Shown: piece by piece, positions 1 to 5,300 of the stretch
How positions within the stretch are numbered: the first letter of the stretch is position 1
Layout of the letters: every line of letters starts with the position of its first letter
Assembly (NCBI GenBank): GCA_007129145.1
Contig: SKWC01000173.1
Span: forward strand, 1-8,030
Origin: Rubritepida sp.
GTDB taxonomy: Bacteria; Pseudomonadota; Alphaproteobacteria; Acetobacterales; Acetobacteraceae
Direction of reading: 5' to 3'
DNA length: 8,030 bases
Translations under genes and position numbers: made by a program
Notes under the pieces: generated by a model
The model's input: only the letters and a program-made list of their open reading frames with translations
What the model was told of the DNA's origin: nothing
Database searches by the model: none

Positions 1-465
1 GGCGGGCGGCGGCTCGGACATCAGCCGGCGGTGCTCCTCCAGCACCCAGGCGAGGCGCCCGCCCGCATAGTCATCGGCCAGCAGCGCCTCGGTCACCACG
101 ACATTCTCTGCACCGAAGCCGTGCTCGGCCGTGTCGCGTGCGCGATAGACCGGCCCCGCCAGCACCGGCAGCGCGACGGGGATGCCGAGCGCACGCATGC
201 GCGCGCCGATGCGGGCCGACTGCTCCCGCCCGCGCGGTGAGATGTTGCGCTGCCCCGCACGGTCGCCCACCCGGAAGGTGATGTCGCAATTCTCGCCCAT
301 GGTGTCGGCGTGGCGGAAGAACAGAGCGTGGCCGCCGGCCCGCAGTCGTGCCAGCAGGGGCGCGGCCGCGGGCGCCTCGATGTCCTTGGCCGAGAGGCGC
401 TGGGCATTGGCGAGGCCGGGCGAGGCGGAGAGGAGGAGGGCGGGGAGGATCCGGCGGCCGATCAT
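1..465 (-). CDS. Exported histidine phosphatase family protein (partial, C-terminus outside window)
   Basis: The frame is open from the ATG at 465 to the left edge (155 codons) with no stop, so the C-terminal part is missing. The N-terminus looks like a signal peptide: Arg4-Arg5, a hydrophobic run at about residues 6-18, and a likely cleavage site after Ala-Asn-Ala (residue 21). The mature part has the family's phosphate-binding RH motif (FFRHADT, Arg51-His52, where His52 would be the phosphorylated residue), then an NISPRGR stretch at 74-80 and a YRARDTAE stretch (107-114) that supplies the second phosphate-pocket Arg (Arg108). The last catalytic His would lie beyond the edge. Family members are phosphatases or phosphomutases; this periplasmic subgroup has no substrate I can name. 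It starts 38 bases after serC ends on the same strand, so co-transcription is likely. A GGGAGG lies 19 bases before the ATG, rather far, and no alternative in-frame start is seen nearer to it. Confidence 0.85.
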   Translation of the reverse strand, partial: MIGRRILPALLLSASPGLANAQRLSAKDIEAPAAAPLLARLRAGGHALFFRHADTMGENCDITFRVGDRAGQRNISPRGREQSARIGARMRALGIPVALPVLAGPVYRARDTAEHGFGAENVVVTEALLADDYAGGRLAWVLEEHRRLMSEPPPA

Positions 466-503
466 GCCGGAGAAGTGGGAACGACCTCCCGCAATGGGAA
501 GCC

Positions 504-1631
504 TCAGGCGGCCCGGCGCGCCTCGGCCCAGGCCGCGTCCAGCCAGAGCAGCGCATCGGACACATCCGCGGCCTCGACGGTGGCGCCGCACCAGAGGCGC
601 AGCCCGGGCGGGGCGTCGCGGTAATGGGCGGCGTCCAGCGCCACGCCCTCGGCGTCCAGGAAGGCCGCCATGCGCTTTGCCGTGGCGGCCGCTTCCTCGC
701 CTGCCAGGTCGCGGAAGCGCAGGCACACCGAGGTGCAGGAGCGCGTGGCCGGGTCCTCGGCCAGGAAATCCGCCCAGTCGCTGCGCGCCACCCAATCCGC
801 CACGACGCCGAGGTTGCGCTCGGCGCGGCCGACCAGCGCGGTCAGCCCGCCGATCCCCTCGGCCCAGCGCAGCCCGTCCAGCGCATCCTCGACGCAGAGC
901 ATGGAGGGGGTGTTGATGGTCTCGCCGCGGAAGATGCCCTCGATCAGCTTCCCGCCCTTCGTCAGGCGGAAGATTTTCGGCAGCGGCCAGGCGGGGGTGT
1001 GCGATTCCAGCCGCGCCACGGCGCGGGGCGACAGCGCCAGCATGCCATGCGCGGCCTCGCCGCCCAGCACCTTCTGCCAGGACCAGGTGACCACATCCAG
1101 GCTCTCCCAGGGCAGGTCCATGGCGAAGGCGGCGGAGGTGGCGTCGCAGATGGCCAGCCCCTCGCGGTCCGGCGCGATCCAGTCGGCATGCGCCAGCCGC
1201 ACGCCCGAGGTCGTTCCGTTCCAGACGAAGACGCAGTCGCGCGCCCAATCCACGGCGCCGAGGTCGGGCAGTTTCCCGTAGGGCGCGCGCAGCAGCCGCA
1301 CATCGGGCAGCTTCAGCTCCTTCGTGATGTCATTGGCCCATTCGGCGGAGAAGCTCTCCCAGGCCAGCACATCCACCCCGCGCGGCCCCAGCAGCGACCA
1401 CAGTGCCATCTCCACCGCCCCGGTGTCCGAGGCCGGCACGATGCCCAGCCGCCAGCCCTCGGGCATGCCCAGTATGGCGCGGGAGCGTTCGATCACCTCG
1501 GCCAGCTTCGCCTTGGGTGCCGCGGCGCGGTGGCTGCGGCCCAGCAGCGCGCCTTCCAGCGCGGCGAGGCTGAAGCCCGGCCGCTTGGCGCAGGGGCCGG
1601 AGGAGAAATGGGGGCGGGCGGGTTTGCGCAT
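504..1631 (-). CDS. serC: Phosphoserine aminotransferase, alphaproteobacterial type
   Basis: A 375-residue class V, fold-type I PLP aminotransferase. It interconverts 3-phosphohydroxypyruvate and phosphoserine using glutamate, the second step of serine synthesis from 3-phosphoglycerate, in the cytosol. The N-terminus carries the family's PxFSSGPCxKxPG signature (residues 7-19). Cofactor contacts are consistent with Trp91, the NGTTSG segment (138-143) and Asp163. The Schiff-base lysine is Lys187 in WSWQKVLGGE. The C-terminal region has RGETINTPSML, typical of SerC substrate binding. The length fits the short SerC form of Alphaproteobacteria. The start is supported by AGGAA (1642-1638) six bases before the ATG. 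It is divergent from an acyl-CoA dehydrogenase and followed by an exported phosphatase gene, whereas in many relatives serA follows serC; no serA is visible in the window. Confidence 0.95.
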   Translation of the reverse strand: MRKPARPHFSSGPCAKRPGFSLAALEGALLGRSHRAAAPKAKLAEVIERSRAILGMPEGWRLGIVPASDTGAVEMALWSLLGPRGVDVLAWESFSAEWANDITKELKLPDVRLLRAPYGKLPDLGAVDWARDCVFVWNGTTSGVRLAHADWIAPDREGLAICDATSAAFAMDLPWESLDVVTWSWQKVLGGEAAHGMLALSPRAVARLESHTPAWPLPKIFRLTKGGKLIEGIFRGETINTPSMLCVEDALDGLRWAEGIGGLTALVGRAERNLGVVADWVARSDWADFLAEDPATRSCTSVCLRFRDLAGEEAAATAKRMAAFLDAEGVALDAAHYRDAPPGLRLWCGATVEAADVSDALLWLDAAWAEARRAA

Positions 1632-1714
1632 GTGGCGTTCCTGGCATGGGGCCGCGTGGTGGGCAATCGGGTGGCGTTGACGCGGCGCGATGGCACCCGC
1701 AGCCTGCCCCGCAC

Positions 1715-1720
1715 GGGAGG
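1715..1720 (+). promoter_or_regulatory. Ribosome binding site of the acyl-CoA dehydrogenase
   Basis: GGGAGG lies six bases before the ATG at 1727. It fixes the start there rather than at the upstream in-frame ATG at 1646, which would add 27 unrelated residues and reach back close to the serC start. Confidence 0.75.
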
Positions 1721-1726
1721 CACGCC

Positions 1727-2899
1727 ATGGATTTCACCCTCAGCCCAGAGCAGGCGGCGGTGCGCGAGAGCATCGTGCGGCTCTGCGCGGATTTCCCCGA
1801 TGACTACTGGCTGGCGCGCGACCGCGACGGCGTGTTCCCCCATGAATTCCACCGCGCCATGGCCGATGGCGGGTGGCTGGGCATCGCCATGCCGCCCGAA
1901 TACGGCGGGGCGGGGCTCGGTATCCTGGAGGCCGCCATCATGATGGAGGCGGTGGCGGGCTCGGGCGCCTGCATGTCGGGGGCGTCGGCCATCCACATGA
2001 ACATCTTCGGCCTGCATCCGGTGGTGGTGTTCGGCACCGAGGCGCAGAAGGCGCGCTTCCTGCCGCCCCTGATCGCGGGGCGGGACAAGCCCTGCTTCGC
2101 GGTGACCGAGCCCGATGTCGGGCTCAACACCACCCAGCTCAAGACCCGGGCCGAGCGGCGGGGCGAGCGCTATGTGGTGAACGGGCAGAAGATGTGGATC
2201 TCCACCGCCCAGGTGGCGAACCGGATGCTGCTGCTGGCCCGCACCACGCCGCTCGAGGCGGTGCGCCGCAAGACCGAGGGGCTGAGCCTGTTCTACACGG
2301 AGATCGACCGCGCCCGGGTGGACATCCGCGCCATCCCCAAGATGGGCCGGCATGCAGTGGATTCGAACATGGTCTTCTTCGACGGCTTCGAGATCCCCAT
2401 CGAGGACCGCATCGGCGAGGAGGGCGACGGTTTCCGCCAGATCCTGCACGGGATGAACCCCGAACGCATCCTGATCGCCGCCGAGGCGGTGGGCATCGGC
2501 CGCGCCGCGCTGCGCCGCGCATCGGCCTACGCCAAGGAACGCCATGTGTTCGGCCGGCCGATCGGCCAGAACCAGGCCATCCAGCACCCGCTGGCGCGCA
2601 ACTGGGCCGAGCTGGAGGCGGCGGAACTCATGGTCTGGAAGGCGGCCAGCCTCTATGACGCCGGGCGCGAATGCGGCGCCGAGGCCAATGCGTGCAAGTA
2701 TCTGGCCGCCGAGGCAGGCTTTCGCGCCGCCGAGACGGCGGTGATGACCCATGGCGGCATGGGCTACGCCCAGGAATACCATGTGGAACGCTACCTGCGC
2801 GAAAGCCTGATCCCGCGCATCGCCCCCGTCTCGCGCGAGCTGATCCTGAGCCACATCGCCGAGCGCGTGCTGGGCCAGCCCAAATCCTACGCGGGGTGA
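1727..2899 (+). CDS. Acyl-CoA dehydrogenase family protein
   Basis: A 390-residue flavoprotein that would oxidise an acyl-CoA thioester to the 2,3-enoyl-CoA and pass electrons to electron-transfer flavoprotein. The three ACAD parts are in order: a helical N-terminal domain (MDFTLSPEQ, residues 1 to about 118), a beta-barrel middle domain with the FAD/substrate signature CFAVTEPDVG (123-132) and KMWIS (Trp157), and a C-terminal helical domain with KERHVFGRPIGQNQAIQ and the flavin-contacting THGGMGY (341-347). The usual C-terminal catalytic Glu of the IYEGT motif is absent; the aligned stretch reads RIAPVSRE, with Pro367 at that place. A Glu lies instead at 246 (NPERILIA), where isovaleryl-CoA and long-chain dehydrogenases keep their base. 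The chain ends in VLGQPKSYAG. The substrate cannot be named. It is divergent from serC, with DUF3126 60 bases downstream. ACAD membership is certain. Confidence 0.93.
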   Translation: MDFTLSPEQAAVRESIVRLCADFPDDYWLARDRDGVFPHEFHRAMADGGWLGIAMPPEYGGAGLGILEAAIMMEAVAGSGACMSGASAIHMNIFGLHPVVVFGTEAQKARFLPPLIAGRDKPCFAVTEPDVGLNTTQLKTRAERRGERYVVNGQKMWISTAQVANRMLLLARTTPLEAVRRKTEGLSLFYTEIDRARVDIRAIPKMGRHAVDSNMVFFDGFEIPIEDRIGEEGDGFRQILHGMNPERILIAAEAVGIGRAALRRASAYAKERHVFGRPIGQNQAIQHPLARNWAELEAAELMVWKAASLYDAGRECGAEANACKYLAAEAGFRAAETAVMTHGGMGYAQEYHVERYLRESLIPRIAPVSRELILSHIAERVLGQPKSYAG

Positions 2900-2959
2900 C
2901 AAACCGGGCGGGCGGGCGTATGCGCGCCCCTCGCCTTACGACTGAAAGACCGAAGAAGC

Positions 2960-3175
2960 ATGAAACCTGCCGAAATCCAGGCCGTCCAGGCCCATCTCCG
3001 CCGCCTGCTGGGCACCCAGCGCCTGAGCATCCGCGCGCCGCAGACGCGCAACGGCCCCGTGGAACTGCTGGCGGATGGCGAGACGATCGGCACGGTGGAC
3101 CGCGACGACGAGGATGGCGAGGTCGCCTACCACGTCACCATCTCGGTGCTGTCCGAGGATCTGACGTCCCACTGA
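2960..3175 (+). CDS. DUF3126 family small protein
   Basis: A 71-residue protein that starts MKPAEIQAVQAHLRRLLG, has a middle strand-rich part (ADGETIGTVDRDDEDG) and ends in a hydrophobic strand followed by LSEDLTSH. This pattern, an N-terminal helix beginning MKPxEI and an acidic DDEDG turn before the last strand, matches my memory of DUF3126, a short family of unknown function found in Alphaproteobacteria. It has no signal peptide, membrane segment, Cys or obvious catalytic motif, so it is presumably a soluble cytosolic protein. It starts 60 bases after the acyl-CoA dehydrogenase stop, and only a weak purine-rich GAAGAAG abuts the ATG. It converges on cysE with 13 bases between the two stop codons. 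The function is unknown. Confidence 0.85.
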   Translation: MKPAEIQAVQAHLRRLLGTQRLSIRAPQTRNGPVELLADGETIGTVDRDDEDGEVAYHVTISVLSEDLTSH

Positions 3176-3191
3176 ACGCCGGAGGCGTTCA
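3173..3191. terminator. Shared bidirectional hairpin over both stop codons of DUF3126 and cysE
   Basis: A perfect 8-bp inverted repeat (TGAACGCC, three-base loop GGA, GGCGTTCA). The left arm begins with the TGA of the DUF3126 gene (3173-3175). The right arm, read on the minus strand, begins with the TGA of cysE (3191-3189). No T-run follows on either strand, so it is not a textbook intrinsic terminator. It may end transcription weakly, block read-through between converging genes, or protect mRNA 3' ends. Confidence 0.6.
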
Positions 3192-3836
3192 CCCCGCCTT
3201 GCGCTGCTGCTCCAGCTGGGCGCGCAGGGCGCGCAGCTCCGCCTCGATCGCGGCCATGCGCTCGCCCAGCGGGTCCGCCTCGCCGGCGGGCAGGCCGTAG
3301 CCCACGGTGGGGGTTTCCAGGCAGCCCTCACCCACGCAGCGGGCGGGGATGCCCACCACGGTGGTCAGCGGCAACACGTTGTTCACCACCACGGAATTGG
3401 CGCCGACGCGCGCGCCCTCGCCCACCGTGATGGGCCCCAGCACCTGCGCCCCGGCGCCCAGGATGGCGCCATCGGCCACGTCGGGGTGCCGCTTGCCCGG
3501 CTTCAGCGACAGCCCGCCCAGGGTGACGCCGTGGTAGATCGTGACGTCATTGCCGATGGTCGCGGTCTCGCCGATCACCACCCCCATGCCGTGGTCGATG
3601 AACAGCCGCCGGCCGATCCGCGCGCCGGGGTGGATCTCGATGCCCGTCAGCATCCGCCCCAGATGCGAGGTGAAGCGCGCCAGCCCGCGCAGCCCCCATC
3701 CCCACAGCCGGTGCGCCAGCCGGTGCCACAGCACGGCGTGCAGCCCGGGGTAGGAGAAGATCACCTCGAACCAGGAGGGGCGCGCGGGGTCGCGCGCGCG
3801 GATCGAGCGGCCGAGTTCGACGATCTCCGGCGTCAT
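3189..3836 (-). CDS. cysE: Serine O-acetyltransferase
   Basis: A 215-residue enzyme that transfers acetyl from acetyl-CoA to serine, giving O-acetylserine for CysK. It is the short (EpsC-like) form and lacks most of the N-terminal domain of the 273-residue E. coli enzyme. A helical start with FEVIFSYPGLHAVLWHRLAH (23-42) leads into a left-handed beta-helix of hexapeptide repeats from about residue 66 to 178. Catalytic residues are visible: Asp81-His82 in FIDHGMGVVIGET and His117 in GKRHPD. The C-terminal 28 residues or so look like a short amphipathic or coiled-coil helix rich in Glu, Arg, Ala and Leu, ending in Lys-Ala-Gly rather than the Ile that docks into CysK in the classic complex. The start at 3836 overlaps the cysK stop by ATGA, implying translational coupling; extending to 3923 would only add cysK sequence in another frame. 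Confidence 0.95.
   Translation of the reverse strand: MTPEIVELGRSIRARDPARPSWFEVIFSYPGLHAVLWHRLAHRLWGWGLRGLARFTSHLGRMLTGIEIHPGARIGRRLFIDHGMGVVIGETATIGNDVTIYHGVTLGGLSLKPGKRHPDVADGAILGAGAQVLGPITVGEGARVGANSVVVNNVLPLTTVVGIPARCVGEGCLETPTVGYGLPAGEADPLGERMAAIEAELRALRAQLEQQRKAG
3833..3836 (-). promoter_or_regulatory. cysK-cysE ATGA stop-start overlap
   Basis: On the minus strand the last bases of cysK read ATGA, so the cysK TGA shares two bases with the cysE ATG. There is no strong Shine-Dalgarno before cysE, only a GGATGG-like stretch, so cysE translation probably depends on ribosomes finishing cysK. Confidence 0.8.
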
Positions 3837-4858
3837 GCCATCCAGGGGGGCGTGGGCAGCCCCTTGCCGCGCAGGAATTCGGGGTTGAACAGCTTCGACT
3901 GGTAGCGCGCGCCGCCGTCGCACAGGATGGTGACGATGCGGTGCCCCGGCCCCATGGCGCGGGCCAGCTTCACCGCCGCGGCCACGTTCAGCCCCGCGCT
4001 GCCGCCGATGCTCAGCCCCTCATGGATGGTCAGGTCGAAGACCTGCTCCAGCGCCTCGGCGTCGGTGACCTGCAGCGCGTCATCAATGGGCGCGCCATCG
4101 AGGTTGCCCGGCACGCGCGACTGGCCGATGCCCTCGGTGATGGAGCCGCCTTCGCTCATGACCGGCGTGCCGGTCGTGACCCAGGAATACAGGGCCGAGC
4201 CCAGCGGGTCGGCCAGGACGATGCGCGTGGCGGGGTCGGCCGCCTTCAGCGCCAGGGCCACACCCGCCAGCGTGCCGCCGGTGCCGCAGGCGCAGGTGAA
4301 GGCGTCCACCCGCCCGCCGGCCTGGGCCAGGATCTCGGCGCCGGTGGTGCGCTGGTGTCCATCGCGGTTGTCGGTGTTGTCGAACTGGTTGGCCCAGATG
4401 GCGCCCTGGGGGTGGCTGGCCTTCAACTCCTCGGCCAGGCGGCGGCTGACATGGACGTAGTTGCCGGGGTCCTTGAAGGGCTTGGCGGGCACGAGGCGCA
4501 GGTCGGCGCCGATCATGCGCAGGAAGTCGATCTTTTCCTGGCTCTGCGTCTCGGGCATCACGATGACGCTGCGGTAGCCGCGCGCATTGCCCACCAGCGT
4601 CAGCCCGATGCCGGTGTTGCCGGCCGTACCCTCCACGATCAGGCCGCCCTCGCGGATCTCGCCGCGCGCCTCGGCGCCCTCGATGATGGCGAGTGCGGCG
4701 CGGTCCTTCACGCTGCCGCCGGGGTTCATGAACTCGGCCTTGCCGAGGATCTCGCAGCCGGTGGCGGCCGAGGCGCGGGCCAGGCGGATCAGCGGGGTCT
4801 GGCCGATGGCGCCGGCCAGGCCGGCGGCGGGGGAGGGGTGCGGGCCGGGTGTGCTCAT
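3833..4858 (-). CDS. cysK: Cysteine synthase A (O-acetylserine sulfhydrylase)
   Basis: A 341-residue fold-type II PLP enzyme that replaces the acetyl group of O-acetylserine with sulfide to make cysteine, in the cytosol. Visible motifs: AIGQTPLIRL (17-26) near the N-terminus; the PLP lysine Lys51 in NPGGSVKDR; the substrate loop GTAGNTGIG (77-85), with Ala79 where many CysK have Ser; the phosphate-binding CGTGGTLAGV segment; and the C-terminal YQSKLFNPEFLRGKGLP stretch typical of this alphaproteobacterial form. The start at 4858 gives the usual 17 or so residues before the IGxTPL motif. The frame stays open further upstream, but that sequence does not resemble any CysK. No Shine-Dalgarno precedes the ATG; a CATATC box sits six bases before it. 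It is the first gene of an operon with cysE, placing both steps from serine to cysteine together. Confidence 0.95.
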   Translation of the reverse strand: MSTPGPHPSPAAGLAGAIGQTPLIRLARASAATGCEILGKAEFMNPGGSVKDRAALAIIEGAEARGEIREGGLIVEGTAGNTGIGLTLVGNARGYRSVIVMPETQSQEKIDFLRMIGADLRLVPAKPFKDPGNYVHVSRRLAEELKASHPQGAIWANQFDNTDNRDGHQRTTGAEILAQAGGRVDAFTCACGTGGTLAGVALALKAADPATRIVLADPLGSALYSWVTTGTPVMSEGGSITEGIGQSRVPGNLDGAPIDDALQVTDAEALEQVFDLTIHEGLSIGGSAGLNVAAAVKLARAMGPGHRIVTILCDGGARYQSKLFNPEFLRGKGLPTPPWMA

Positions 4859-4864
4859 CGTTTT

Positions 4865-4893
4865 GATATGAGCAGATGGCGGGGCTGGAACAA
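4865..4893 (-). promoter_or_regulatory. Candidate sigma70-like promoter of cysK-cysE, possibly giving a leaderless mRNA
   Basis: On the minus strand TTGTTC (4893-4888) and CATATC (4870-4865) are separated by 17 bases. The -10-like box ends six bases before the cysK ATG, so transcription would begin at or next to the start codon. This agrees with the missing Shine-Dalgarno. Each box matches only about half of the consensus, so this is tentative. Confidence 0.35.
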
Positions 4894-4905
4894 AGGGGTA
4901 GCCCG

Positions 4906-5007
4906 ATGAAGATCCGCATGATCGCGCGGCATGAAACCACACCGCATCCGCGTGGAAATATGCGGCAGCTTGCCCGCGCCCGCCCGCCCGCCATATCCCT
5001 CGCATGA
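4906..5007 (+). CDS. Candidate 33-codon small ORF coupled to the downstream membrane protein
   Basis: ATG at 4906 follows AAAGGGG (4892-4898) by seven bases, the best Shine-Dalgarno-like site in this divergent region. The product is 33 residues, starts MKIRMIARHETT, carries six Arg and two His, and has no membrane segment. Its TGA (5005-5007) overlaps the ATG of the next gene as ATGA, the arrangement expected of translational coupling. It could be a leader or upstream ORF controlling the membrane-protein gene, or chance. Against it are its short length, an unremarkable arginine- and proline-rich composition, and its overlap with the predicted promoters of both flanking genes. Confidence 0.3.
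   Translation: MKIRMIARHETTPHPRGNMRQLARARPPAISLA
4970..4997 (+). promoter_or_regulatory. Candidate promoter of the small membrane protein gene
   Basis: TTGCCC (4970-4975) and CATATC (4992-4997) are separated by 16 bases, and the second box ends six bases before the ATG at 5004. This mirrors the arrangement in front of cysK on the other strand. No Shine-Dalgarno lies between box and ATG. The match to consensus is partial. Confidence 0.3.
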
Positions 5008-5246
5008 GGGACCAACCGGGCGTCGGCTTCGTGCTGCAGCATGTGGGCGTGGGTGCCGCCCTGGCCGCGGGTTTCTGCGCGCTGATCCTGTGGCAGGACC
5101 CGATGGGGCTGGGCAGCCTGCTGCTGCGCGCCGAGGGCCATCCCTTGCCCCTGCTGCTGCTTTGGTTCTTCTGCACCCTCACCTTCGGCTCGGTGCAGCT
5201 GGGCACCGCCATCATGTTGCGCTGGCGCGATCCTGACGGGGGTTGA
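5004..5246 (+). CDS. Small two-helix inner-membrane protein of unknown function
   Basis: An 80-residue protein with two hydrophobic segments likely to span the membrane, at about residues 14-30 (VGVGAALAAGFCALILW) and 48-66. The connecting loop holds a DPMGLGSLLL stretch. The second segment contains TFGSVQLGTAIM (60-71), a pattern I recall from short hypothetical proteins of Alphaproteobacteria. The C-terminus is short and charged (RWRDPDGG). By the positive-inside rule the Arg-rich tail suggests a cytoplasmic C-terminus, hence both ends inside. No enzymatic motif is seen. It lies 54 bases before hisS in the same direction and in the same frame, separated from it by its TGA, so the two are probably co-transcribed. 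I cannot name a role. Confidence 0.8.
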   Translation: MRDQPGVGFVLQHVGVGAALAAGFCALILWQDPMGLGSLLLRAEGHPLPLLLLWFFCTLTFGSVQLGTAIMLRWRDPDGG

Positions 5247-5300
5247 ACCGCCGGGGCGACCCTTGCCGGGTGCGCGGGCACGGGCTACCGCGCAGCCACC

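Noticed and set aside
348..1943. Long plus-strand open frame (531 codons) opposite serC
   Set aside because: It lies antisense to a clear serC and the histidine phosphatase gene; its composition (Arg, Gly, Pro, Ala, His, Gln) is that of a GC-rich shadow frame with no recognisable domain.
1493..2902. Minus-strand frame of 469 codons opposite the acyl-CoA dehydrogenase
   Set aside because: Antisense shadow: His-, Gly- and Ala-rich low-complexity translation, while the plus strand has full ACAD motifs.
2914..2929. Possible terminator hairpin after the acyl-CoA dehydrogenase (GGGCG paired with CGCCC, six-base loop)
   Set aside because: Only five base pairs in a very GC-rich repeat-like stretch with no T-run; such stems are expected by chance here.
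4931..5236. Plus-strand frame of 101 codons overlapping the small membrane protein
   Set aside because: It is an Arg-, Pro- and Ala-rich shadow of the 5004-5246 frame, which has convincing membrane segments.
4859..5281. N-terminal extension of cysK as one long frame
   Set aside because: The extra 141 residues have no CysK character and would cover the divergent promoter region and the small membrane protein gene.
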